Below, piece by piece: positions 18,618 through 26,489 of a DNA stretch of 64,000 bases. The notes beneath the pieces are model-generated. The model saw only the letters and a list, made by a program, of their open reading frames with translations, made no database searches and had not been told where the DNA came from. The position numbers and the translations under genes were made by a program. The stretch is from Streptomyces xanthochromogenes (lineage in GTDB: Bacteria; Actinomycetota; Actinomycetes; Streptomycetales; Streptomycetaceae). The DNA is taken from assembly GCF_014650455.1 (NCBI RefSeq), contig NZ_BMUZ01000004.1, forward strand, positions 186,001 to 250,000, given 5' to 3'. Within the stretch, counting starts at the first letter, position 1; every line of letters begins with the position of its first letter.

Positions 18618-18652
18618 GCGCGTGCCGGGCCTACGGACCGCCCGGCACGCGC
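18618..18652 (-). terminator. Strong hairpin directly 3' of the precursor gene
   Basis: A 13-bp perfect stem (GCGCGTGCCGGGC at 18618-18630, its complement at 18640-18652) has a 9-nt loop. It starts 8 nt after the precursor stop codon on the minus strand. It should end or stabilise the short precursor mRNA and insulate the amidase gene. Confidence 0.7.
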
Positions 18653-18659
18653 TACCGAC

Positions 18660-18851
18660 TCAGGAACAGCTGCAGTTGCAGCAGTTCGGGGGCGGTGCGC
18701 AGCAGAAGGACGCACTCACCTCCGTCATGCCGTGACCTGCGGTGAGCGACTGGCTGTGCTCGTCCCCGGCCAGCGAGTCCAGGTCGAGGTCCAGCGCGAG
18801 GTCGGCCACCGCATCAGCGAGCGAGGGTGAGCCGTTGCTGTACTCGTTCAT
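18660..18851 (-). CDS. Thiopeptide precursor peptide with core SFCCAPPPNCCNCSCS
   Basis: The product is 63 residues. The ATG at 18851 is preceded by AAGGAGGG, 5 nt away; a TTG one codon earlier is less likely. The acidic leader (1-47) contains LALDLDLDSLAGDE and ends SLTAGHGMTEVSA, which as I recall closely resembles thiomuracin/GE2270-type leaders. The 16-residue core has six Cys (core positions 3, 4, 10, 11, 13, 15) for thiazoles. Ser1 and Ser14 could form the central pyridine, and Ser16 sits at the C-terminus. CSCS matches the usual thiopeptide tail. Ala5-Pro-Pro-Pro-Asn9 is unlike the thiopeptide cores I know. It is divergent from the enzyme operon. Confidence 0.93.
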   Translation of the reverse strand: MNEYSNGSPSLADAVADLALDLDLDSLAGDEHSQSLTAGHGMTEVSASFCCAPPPNCCNCSCS

Positions 18852-18911
18852 CAAAGCCCTCCTTTCGATCCGAATGGAGCATCAACAGGCCTATTTGGAC
18901 GTCCAGTTGGG

Positions 18912-18940
18912 ACACTAGCGGGACAATTGTGAACTGTGAA
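18912..18940 (-). promoter_or_regulatory. Candidate promoter of the precursor gene
   Basis: On the minus strand, TTCACA (18940-18935) and TAGTGT (18917-18912) have a 17-bp spacer. The -10 box lies in the left arm (GACACTAGCGG, 18911-18921) of an 11-bp inverted repeat. Its mirror copy holds the -10 box of the opposite promoter. The transcript would start near 18905, giving a leader of about 54 nt. Confidence 0.55.
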
Positions 18941-18945
18941 GGGGG

Positions 18946-18974
18946 TGGACTAGACCATTCGCCTCCGCTAGTGT
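18946..18974 (+). promoter_or_regulatory. Candidate promoter of the biosynthetic operon
   Basis: TGGACT (18946-18951) and TAGTGT (18969-18974) are 17 bp apart. The -10 box lies in CCGCTAGTGTC (18965-18975), the exact inverted copy of the precursor promoter's -10 region. The leader to the ATG at 19114 would be about 130 nt. Two further short palindromes, TGGACGTCCA (18896-18905) and ACAATTGT (18923-18930), lie in the same region and could be operators. Confidence 0.5.
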
Positions 18975-19113
18975 CGGCCGCCCGGAGGCCGCGAACGCAG
19001 CCCCGACCGGCCACTTTCACGCCTGCGAGAGCGACATGCGCGAGCGCCAGTGCGAGCGCGCCGCCGGGCACTTTTTCGGGGCGATCGCGTCCAGGTGTCC
19101 CGAGGAGGTGCGG

Positions 19114-20130
19114 ATGAGGCCGAGGCTGCTTCCCGACACACATCTGCTGCCGTCCGACCGTGGCGTGGTGATCAGTGGGCCCCGCCACACGGCCGCCTAC
19201 GCGCTGCCGGGAATGCACCCGTGGCTGGAAAGACTCCGTCCGTTCCTGGACGGCCACCACACCTTGGACCAACTCACCGCCGACCTTCCGCCCGGGGCCG
19301 CACAGCATGTCCGCACCCTGGTCGAACTCCTCGCCCGGGAAGGCTTCGTACGCGATGCCACGGCGGATCTGCCCCACACGCTGAGCCCGGACATCCGTAC
19401 CCGTCACGCGGCGATCATCGACTTCATCGCGGCACACACCGACTCGCCCGAGCACCGCTTCCAGCGCTATCGCGACTGCGCCCCCGTGGTGGTGGGTTCC
19501 GGGCACCTGGCCAATGCGCTGGTTCTCGCCCTGCTCGCCTCGGGTGTGGCACAGGTCCGCCTCCGGCTGAACGAAAGCGCGGAGCACTCGGGGACCCCGA
19601 CCGATGTGGCCCGGCTGGACGAATGCGTGAGACTGCTCCAGGAGGAGGGCGGCTCGTTCCGCTACGAGCGGCTCGGCAAGGGCGACAACGGCTGCGCACT
19701 GCCCGCCGACGTCGGTGCGGTCCTCCTGGGCTCGGACGTGTTCGACCCCGAGGCCACGGAGCTCGCCCGTACGCTCGCGTTACGGGGCGGACTTCTGTAC
19801 GGCCAGGCGGTGGGCCGGGAAGAACACATCGTCATCAGCGACGTGGCGAGCGTCGAGTGTGCGACGTCCGCGCCAACTCGGCTTGAAGCCGCCACGGTTG
19901 GCGTCGCGCGTCACACGACGGGCGGGACGCGTCCGGCTCCCGCGCGCCGGCCGAGCCCCTACCTCGGCGGCCCCGTCGCGGCCCTCGCCGCCCACCAGCT
20001 CTGTCTGCACCTCCTGCGCCGCGTGACGGGAATCGACCACGCCGACGGCGCCGCCGAGCCGTCACCGGAGACGGCGGCCGCGGTGCTCGATCTGGCCACC
20101 GGCCGCTTCCTCGGCGCGGAGTCGAAATGA
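19114..20130 (+). CDS. Ocin-ThiF-like leader-binding protein, short copy (TbtF-like)
   Basis: The product is 338 residues and the first gene of the thiopeptide operon. Residues about 1-85 look like a winged-helix RiPP recognition element (AYALPGMHPWLERLRPFLDG, followed by helices). The rest resembles a degenerate ThiF/E1 Rossmann domain (DCAPVVVGSGHLANALVLALLASG) without the cysteine pairs of E1 enzymes. Such proteins present the leader peptide to a YcaO cyclodehydratase. The ATG at 19114 is 5 nt after GAGGAGG. It overlaps the next gene by 4 nt (ATGA). It is paralogous to the longer copy at 27849; which one serves azole formation is unknown. Confidence 0.8.
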   Translation: MRPRLLPDTHLLPSDRGVVISGPRHTAAYALPGMHPWLERLRPFLDGHHTLDQLTADLPPGAAQHVRTLVELLAREGFVRDATADLPHTLSPDIRTRHAAIIDFIAAHTDSPEHRFQRYRDCAPVVVGSGHLANALVLALLASGVAQVRLRLNESAEHSGTPTDVARLDECVRLLQEEGGSFRYERLGKGDNGCALPADVGAVLLGSDVFDPEATELARTLALRGGLLYGQAVGREEHIVISDVASVECATSAPTRLEAATVGVARHTTGGTRPAPARRPSPYLGGPVAALAAHQLCLHLLRRVTGIDHADGAAEPSPETAAAVLDLATGRFLGAESK

Positions 20131-21473
20131 CCGGCCGGATCGACAAGATCTCCCGGAGCCGCGTGGCCGACGCCCCGTTTCCCCCGGAACTCTGGGCCGA
20201 GGCGGTGTACTCCCGCCGGTCCATCCCGGCCACGCTCGCCGCGGGACAGCCGGCCCCGGGACGGACCGCTGCGGTACTCGACCCGCCGCACCCCCTCGGA
20301 CCAGGCATCCCGCTGGCCTCGCCGCCGCTCCAGCTGGCCCCCTCTCCCGCTGCCCCGACCGATGCGTCCGACCCGGCCGTCCTCGCGGCGCTGGTGCACT
20401 ATTCCTACGGGCTGCTCCAGCACGATCTGACCCCGGGAGGCTGGCCGCTCCACCGCGCGGTGGCCTCGGCGCGGTGCCGCTATCCGAGCGAGCTGACCCT
20501 GATCACCCCCACCGGAGCGTTTCGCTACGACCCGCTGCACCATCAACTGGCTTTTCTGGAAGCCTCGATGACGGACAGTCACAGTGCCGAGTTGGAAACA
20601 CCCCGCTTCATCGTGATCACCAGCCGGTTCGCCCGCACGGCGCGGCTCTACGGCGACTACGCCCCCCGGCTCTGCGCCCAGGAGGCGGGAATGCTGCTGG
20701 GCTCGGTGCACCTGGTCGCCGCGGCGCTCGGCCTGCGCACCCGGGCCGGCCGGGACCGGGAAACCCTGAGCGACTTGTGCGCGCCCTGGTCAGCCTCCGC
20801 CCGTGAGCATCCGATGGGCTACCTGGAACTGGAGGGGGCCATGAAGCCGGGCCCAACCGCCGCCGAGGGCCCGCGCCATCCGCCCGGCCGGGCGTGGCCC
20901 CCGAGCGACCTGGCCTCCGTGCTGCGCAGCCGGCACTCCGGCGCGGCGATATTCGATCCCGAACCAGCCCCCGTCACGGGGGAGTTGATCGCCGACCTCG
21001 AAACCGCGCTCGACACAGTGCCGTTCGGCGACTTCTCCTGCCACCTGCTGGTACAGCGCTCCACCGACCTCGCGCCGGGCCACTACGTCCACAGCGACGG
21101 CCGGTTGGGCCAAGTCGGCGCCGGCGACCCGCTCGCGCTGCTCGAACGGATCGGACAGACCGAGGGCCGGGTGTCGATGAACTTCCGGTCGACCGCCTGC
21201 GTCGCGTATCTCGCCGTCCGGCGCGGCAGCGCCGTCGCGCGGTACGGCGCCGACGCCTTCCGCAGACTGCATCTGACGGCGGGGGCGGCGGCCCACCAGA
21301 TCTGCGTGATCGCGGCTCGCCATGGACTGTCCGCCCGGATACACAACGGCTACGAAGCCGCCACCGCGGAGCGCCTGCTCGGGCTCGTCCCGGGTGAGGA
21401 GACGGTGGTGTTCCAACTGGCGATCGGTGCCGCGCGCCCCTCGGCCTCGTTCCGCCTCCCGGTGATGTTCTGA
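20127..21473 (+). CDS. SagB-type FMN dehydrogenase, first copy (TbtE-like)
   Basis: The product is 448 residues of the nitroreductase superfamily with two related halves. The N-terminal half carries RLYGDYAPRLCAQEAGMLLG followed by AAALGLRTRAG. The C-terminal half begins ASVLRSRHSGAAIFDPEPAP. SagB/McbC enzymes oxidise thiazolines to thiazoles with FMN. The N-terminal 90 residues are Pro/Ala-rich. Both neighbouring genes overlap it (4 nt upstream, 1 nt downstream), indicating translational coupling. A second SagB-type protein is encoded at 26486, so this copy may act on a subset of azolines or be degenerate (inference). Confidence 0.8.
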   Translation: MTGRIDKISRSRVADAPFPPELWAEAVYSRRSIPATLAAGQPAPGRTAAVLDPPHPLGPGIPLASPPLQLAPSPAAPTDASDPAVLAALVHYSYGLLQHDLTPGGWPLHRAVASARCRYPSELTLITPTGAFRYDPLHHQLAFLEASMTDSHSAELETPRFIVITSRFARTARLYGDYAPRLCAQEAGMLLGSVHLVAAALGLRTRAGRDRETLSDLCAPWSASAREHPMGYLELEGAMKPGPTAAEGPRHPPGRAWPPSDLASVLRSRHSGAAIFDPEPAPVTGELIADLETALDTVPFGDFSCHLLVQRSTDLAPGHYVHSDGRLGQVGAGDPLALLERIGQTEGRVSMNFRSTACVAYLAVRRGSAVARYGADAFRRLHLTAGAAAHQICVIAARHGLSARIHNGYEAATAERLLGLVPGEETVVFQLAIGAARPSASFRLPVMF

Positions 21474-24199
21474 TGGGCCGGAACACACCGTCCCCAAACC
21501 CGGCGTACGCCCCCGTGCCCGACCTGCCCGCCGTATCCGTGGACGGCCCGCCCCCCGGCCCCGTGGGCGTACGGATCGCCGGCCTGCCCACCCTCGCACT
21601 CGACCACTCCCGCATTCCCGTCAGCACCGAACTCGCTTTGCAGACAACGGCGTTGGACCAACGACTGACCGCCGAGGCGGCGCAGCTCAGCGATTCGCTG
21701 TACGCCCTGATCGGCACCGAGCCGGCCCGCCCCTTCAAGGCCAGGCTGGTGGGCCTGCGCCGAGCGGTCCACCGGGGCGCCCGCATCGACGCGCTCCTCG
21801 ACACGGCGGCGCCGCCCGATGTGCTCGGTGGCGCACTCACCGAGCGACTGCACCGGCACGCCGCCCTGCGCCGCACCCGGGCCGACGTGTTCGCCGAACT
21901 GAGCCGCGTCCTTCCGTCCGAGACGCGCTCGGCGGCAACGGCTCTGACCTCGCTCATCCACGACCCGGCGTTCGCCGCCGGTCTCGACTACGCCAGCCCG
22001 GACCTGTACGAGGACCTGCTGCGCTGGTCCGAGCGCGACGCTCCGACACGCAGGCCGCTGGACGGGGCCGCCGTCCGGCTGGCCAAGTACGCCGGTCGCG
22101 CGATGGCCAAGCCCAGCCCGTTGACCACCTTCGCCGCCGGCGGCTTCGGCCGCTGGGCGGCGAACACCGGCGTCGGCGTGCGCCTGGAGCGTTCGGGCCG
22201 GGCCGAAGTGGCCGAGGTGAGCCTGCTGCCGCTGTCGCGGATCGCCGCCGCGCTCGCCCACATGCCCGAGCTGGCCGCGGCGGTCCAGCTCCGCGTCAGC
22301 CCGTCTGCCACCCTCGCGTCCACGCCCGAGGGGGAACGGTGGCTGTTCACGGCCCCCGGCCCGTCCGGCGAGGTACGCACACTGCCCGCCACACCCGCAC
22401 TGGCCGCGATCATGGCGGCGGCCACCGAGACCGGCAGCCCCGGGCGGTTGCGCAGCCTGCTCGGCGCGACCGCTCCGGGGAGCGGCGCCGACTCCGTGAT
22501 CGCCCGGCTCGTTCAACTCGGGCTCCTGGAGGTCCGCATCGGCCTGGCCGACCAGGAGCTCGACGCCGCGACGCTCTGCGACTGGCTGGACCGACACCTG
22601 CCCGAACCCGTTCGCGGCAACGACGGCCCGGCCCGCCTCCTCTGCGGACTCCGGGCCGTCCGCGACCGGATCGACACGGCACGCGGCGCCGCTCCCGGCT
22701 CGCACCGAAGCATCGCCACGAGTCTTCGGCACCATCTCACGGACGTGGCCAAGGTGCTCCAACTGATCCCTTTGGATGGCCAGTTGGACTCCGGGTTGCC
22801 GTACTTCCATCACACGGTCGCGGTCGGTACGGCCGCCGTACTCGACCCGGCTGTCTGGCGACCGGCTCTGGCGGACCTCGCTCTCGTACCCGGGCTGCTC
22901 GCCCCGTTCGACACGCTCGGACCGGCGCGCGTCGACCTCCGTCGGCACGCGGTGACCGCCTACGGCCCGGGATTCACGCGGTCGTTCACGCAGTTCCTCC
23001 ACGACTTCGGCGACTGGTGGGCCGTCGCCGGTTCGGGCGGCCCCACCGAGCGTGACGCGCGGCGGCAGGACGAGCTGCGCCGCCTGATCGCCGCCACCCC
23101 GCCCTCGCCCGACGGCACCGTCCGTCTCGATCCGCAGGCCGTCGGCGAACTCTGCGGCGACTGGCCCGATCCGGAGAACTCCCGCGACAGCCACGCCTGT
23201 TACATCCAGACGCTGACCGACCCGTCCGCCGAACGGGGGCTGGGCCTGGTGCTCAACACGGTGACCGGCGGGCACGGCACCGGCCTGACCCGGACGGCCC
23301 GGCTGCTCGACGCGCCAGCCGGCTTCGGCACCCCCGGAAGCGAAAGGGTAGGCGACGACCCGGCGCACGGCCCCCTGTACGCCGAACTGGACGGCACCTT
23401 CGGCAGTGCCCTCAACCAGCGCGTCGACGCCACTCGTTACGCGATCGACCTCGACGGCACCACCTCTCACCGTCCGCCCGAGCAGCTGATCCGCCCGGCC
23501 GAGCTGGACGTCGTACACGACGCGCGCGCACAGCAACTGCATCTGATCCACCGCCCAACCGGCCGTCGAACCAGGCCGGTTCACCTGGGGCTGCTCGCCA
23601 CACCGCTGCTCCCCCTGCAAGCCCGTCTGCTGGTGGGTGCCTTCGGCCAGACCTCGTACACCTTCTGGTCGGACTGGCCGCAGTTGTGGAGGTTGCTCCC
23701 GTCCGAGCGAGTCGACCAGCCCCGCGAAGACCTCGACGTAGAAGCAGGCGGCGGGTGCTGGAGGAAGCTGCCCCGCCTCGCCCTCGGTTCCGTGGTGCTG
23801 CGCCGTGCGTCCTGGTTCCTCGACGCGGGCCGGGCGCCCGCCCGTGGCGCCGGCGAGTCCGACGCCGCCCACCTCGTCCGCGTGCACACCTGGCGGGCGG
23901 CGCTCGGCCTCCCCCGGCGGTGCTTCCTGCGGATCCTGACCCCGCGCCCGGCCGACGGCTTCACCGGTCCCGCTCTGCACGACAAGGACCGAAAGCCGGT
24001 GTACATCGACTTCGCCCACGCCCATCTGCTGCGCGTCTTCGAACGTGCGGCGGCCTCGGGCAGGCCACTGCTGCTCACCGAGGCGCTGCCCGACCTCCAC
24101 CATGCGCCCGCCCACCCGGACGGTCACCGCTACGCGACCGAGTTCGTGATCGAGATGCCGAGCACCGCCACCGCACACAGAGGGGCGCGGCCGTGCTGA
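21473..24199 (+). CDS. LanB-type dehydratase, glutamylation subunit (TbtB-like)
   Basis: The product is a 908-residue lantibiotic dehydratase N-terminal domain, without the SpaB_C elimination domain found in full-length LanB proteins. It should transfer glutamate from Glu-tRNA to core Ser residues (Ser1, Ser14, perhaps Ser16). LAKYAGRAMAKPSPLTTFAAGGFG is the family landmark near residue 210. HSACYIQTL-like and NQRVDATRYAIDL segments follow in the C-terminal half. The ATG at 21473 shares its A with the preceding TGA. The elimination partner follows directly at 24193. Confidence 0.9.
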   Translation: MGRNTPSPNPAYAPVPDLPAVSVDGPPPGPVGVRIAGLPTLALDHSRIPVSTELALQTTALDQRLTAEAAQLSDSLYALIGTEPARPFKARLVGLRRAVHRGARIDALLDTAAPPDVLGGALTERLHRHAALRRTRADVFAELSRVLPSETRSAATALTSLIHDPAFAAGLDYASPDLYEDLLRWSERDAPTRRPLDGAAVRLAKYAGRAMAKPSPLTTFAAGGFGRWAANTGVGVRLERSGRAEVAEVSLLPLSRIAAALAHMPELAAAVQLRVSPSATLASTPEGERWLFTAPGPSGEVRTLPATPALAAIMAAATETGSPGRLRSLLGATAPGSGADSVIARLVQLGLLEVRIGLADQELDAATLCDWLDRHLPEPVRGNDGPARLLCGLRAVRDRIDTARGAAPGSHRSIATSLRHHLTDVAKVLQLIPLDGQLDSGLPYFHHTVAVGTAAVLDPAVWRPALADLALVPGLLAPFDTLGPARVDLRRHAVTAYGPGFTRSFTQFLHDFGDWWAVAGSGGPTERDARRQDELRRLIAATPPSPDGTVRLDPQAVGELCGDWPDPENSRDSHACYIQTLTDPSAERGLGLVLNTVTGGHGTGLTRTARLLDAPAGFGTPGSERVGDDPAHGPLYAELDGTFGSALNQRVDATRYAIDLDGTTSHRPPEQLIRPAELDVVHDARAQQLHLIHRPTGRRTRPVHLGLLATPLLPLQARLLVGAFGQTSYTFWSDWPQLWRLLPSERVDQPREDLDVEAGGGCWRKLPRLALGSVVLRRASWFLDAGRAPARGAGESDAAHLVRVHTWRAALGLPRRCFLRILTPRPADGFTGPALHDKDRKPVYIDFAHAHLLRVFERAAASGRPLLLTEALPDLHHAPAHPDGHRYATEFVIEMPSTATAHRGARPC

Positions 24200-25134
24200 A
24201 CCGCGCGTCGGCAGGCGCGCCGCACTCCGAACCCGCGGACCGCTGGGTCAGTGCCCATGTGCATACCGGGCACCCGCTCGACCTGGTGCTGCGCACACTC
24301 GTGCCCGGAGCCCTCGCCGAGCTGCGCCAACGCGCCGTTGCCGACCGGTACTTCTTCCTCCGTCACTGGCAGGGCGGCCCGCATCTGCGCCTGCGGGTCC
24401 GTCTCACCGCGCCCGAGGCAGAGCCCGAAGTGCGTGCCGTCCTGAGCGCACACGCCGAGGCACTGTTCCGCGGGCTCCCGCCCTCGCAAGCCATGTCGGC
24501 ACATCAATATCGCGCCCTGGCAACCGAGTTGGCCGTCCACGAGCCCGGGAGCGAGCCCGGTGTCCTGGCCCCCAACGACAGTCTCGCCTTCCACAACTAC
24601 CGTCCGGAGCACGGCAAGTACGGGCATGACGCCGCCCTACGAGCCGTGGAGGACGCGTTCGCGACGTGCAGCGAACTGGCCCTCGCCGCCGTACTCGACG
24701 AGTGGCCCCCGGCACGGCGGACAGCACACTGTTTCGCCCTGCTGACCGGCAGTTCCGACATCACCGCACCGCCGGTACGACCCACGCCCGACGTGCTGAT
24801 GCAGTACGGGAGCAGACGTACCGCCCTGCTGACCGTCGCCCGCGCGGCACGCTCGGCCTCCCCCGCGGGCCCCGACGCGGACCCGGTGAGCCGGTGGCTC
24901 GCGTCCTGCCGGGGTGCCCAGCGGCAGGCCGCTTCGCCCGTCGCGCTCGCCGGGCATCTGACGCATCTGGCATGCAACCGGCTCGGCATTCGGCTCGGCC
25001 AGGAAGCCACTTTGCGCGGCCTCGCGTTGTTGGCCGTCGCGGAGTTGGCGGGTGACGGCCGCCTACGCCAACCCGCCCCAGCACGCCGCCGGGACGGTCG
25101 CGCGGGGCACGGCGGCGCCGCGGAACCGCCGTGA
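24193..25134 (+). CDS. LanB elimination subunit, SpaB_C domain (TbtC-like)
   Basis: The product is 313 residues forming one SpaB_C/thiopeptide-type domain. Early motifs are WVSAHVHTG and FFLRHWQGGPHLRLRVRL; near the end HLTHLACNRLGI matches the canonical elimination-domain HM.NRL motif. It should eliminate glutamate from glutamylated Ser to give dehydroalanine. The GTG at 24193 overlaps the preceding gene by 7 nt. I assign elimination rather than cyclisation from that C-terminal motif, the shorter length and the B-C-D order of known thiopeptide operons. Confidence 0.8.
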   Translation: MLNRASAGAPHSEPADRWVSAHVHTGHPLDLVLRTLVPGALAELRQRAVADRYFFLRHWQGGPHLRLRVRLTAPEAEPEVRAVLSAHAEALFRGLPPSQAMSAHQYRALATELAVHEPGSEPGVLAPNDSLAFHNYRPEHGKYGHDAALRAVEDAFATCSELALAAVLDEWPPARRTAHCFALLTGSSDITAPPVRPTPDVLMQYGSRRTALLTVARAARSASPAGPDADPVSRWLASCRGAQRQAASPVALAGHLTHLACNRLGIRLGQEATLRGLALLAVAELAGDGRLRQPAPARRRDGRAGHGGAAEPP

Positions 25135-25190
25135 TCCGATCCCCGCGTCGAGCAGTCCTGACAGCGCAGAACCACCGAGGAGCGACCCCC

Positions 25191-26489
25191 GTGACAGCCA
25201 TCCCGCAGACGGAAGAGCCACAGTGGCGCGCGGCCCACATCGCGTACTTCGATGACGACATCGACCACCTGATCCTCCACGCCGTACGGCCGGTGATCGA
25301 GCGCTGCGCCGGTCACGTGGAGTCGGTCTACGTGCTGCGGCACTGGCGCCGCGGTCCCCATCTGCGCCTGGTCGTCCGGGCCACGCCGACCGTCTTCGAC
25401 GCACTCGTGGTGCCCGCCGTTGCCGAGATCGTCGGGGGCCGGCTCGCGGAGCGGCCCTCCACCGCGCCGCCCCTCGACGAGGCGGCCCTCCTCCCGCTGC
25501 ACCGCCGACTCGCCTCGGCGGAACGGGAGTCCGGCCCGCTGACGCCCTTCTATCAGGACAACTCGATCACCTGGGAGGAGCACGACCGCAGGGTCGACGT
25601 GCTGGGCTGTCCGGTCGGCGCCGACGAACTGGCCCTCTTCTACGAGCGGACCAACAGCCTGCTGTTCGAGCATCTGGAGTCCGTCGCGGCGGGGCTGCCG
25701 CGCGAGACGCTCGCCCTGCGCCTGATGCTCGCCACCGCCCACACGCTCTGCCGGCATCCGCTCGATCCCTCGGTCCGCCGTGGCTTCGTCTCCTTCCGCT
25801 CGCACGCCGAGGGCTACCTGAGCACGGTCGGCCCGCAGGTGCGGGATGCCTTCGAGGCGCGGTACTCGGCCAACCGCGCGGTGCTCATCGCGCAGGTGCG
25901 TGACGTGGTCGCGGCCTTCGACTCCGGTGCGGCGGGGCAGGGGGACGGGGGCGGGCCGGACTGGGCCGCCGCGCTGCACCGCTGGGTGGCCACGATCGAC
26001 CCGCTGGGAGGCCGCTGGACCGCCCTGTACGAGGCGGGTGAGATCCCCGAGGCGGAGATCCCGACCGACGAGGAGAACGGCATCGGCGAACTGCTCACGT
26101 CCAGCCCGCTGCACCGGGCGATCAGCGGCAGCACCACGTACAAGGAGATGATGTACCGCGATCCGCGGTTCCTGCGCTACCGCCTGATGCTGAACTACAC
26201 GTACCTCCACCTCTCGCGCCTCGGCCTGCCCGGACTGACCCGCTATCTGCTCTGCCATCTCGCCGCGGACGCGGTGGAGGAGGTCTACGGGGTCAGCGCG
26301 CTCGAACTGGTCCTGGCCACCGCGGCGAACGACGCCACTGTGCCGGAGGAGCCCGACCCCGCGAACGCCGCCGTCATTGCCGAGAACGCCGACCCCGCGC
26401 ATGGCCCCGGCTCGCGGGAGGGAGCCGTCGTGGCGAACGGCGCCGACGCCCCGGCCGACACCACCGCTCCGGTGCGGGCGCACCGATGA
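25191..26489 (+). CDS. Probable [4+2] pyridine synthase of thiopeptide maturation (TbtD-like)
   Basis: The product is 432 residues, a second SpaB_C-like protein. WRAAHIAYFDDDIDHLILHAVRP and YVLRHWRRGPHLRLVV open the domain. It lacks the CNRL-type ending of the elimination subunit and instead has NYTYLHLSRLGLPGLTRYLLCHL, which I associate with pyridine synthases. These fuse two dehydroalanines into a pyridine and expel the leader. The last 60 residues are a low-complexity Ala/Asn/Glu/Pro tail. I prefer the GTG at 25191, which follows GAGGAG; a GTG at 25131 overlapping the upstream stop is also possible. Its role is inferred from order and length. Confidence 0.72.
   Translation: MTAIPQTEEPQWRAAHIAYFDDDIDHLILHAVRPVIERCAGHVESVYVLRHWRRGPHLRLVVRATPTVFDALVVPAVAEIVGGRLAERPSTAPPLDEAALLPLHRRLASAERESGPLTPFYQDNSITWEEHDRRVDVLGCPVGADELALFYERTNSLLFEHLESVAAGLPRETLALRLMLATAHTLCRHPLDPSVRRGFVSFRSHAEGYLSTVGPQVRDAFEARYSANRAVLIAQVRDVVAAFDSGAAGQGDGGGPDWAAALHRWVATIDPLGGRWTALYEAGEIPEAEIPTDEENGIGELLTSSPLHRAISGSTTYKEMMYRDPRFLRYRLMLNYTYLHLSRLGLPGLTRYLLCHLAADAVEEVYGVSALELVLATAANDATVPEEPDPANAAVIAENADPAHGPGSREGAVVANGADAPADTTAPVRAHR

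Noticed and set aside
18660..18851. Core peptide starting at the earlier Ser (SASFCC)
   Set aside because: The leader ending TEVSA followed by Ser fits known thiopeptide processing better; starting earlier would need an even larger ring.
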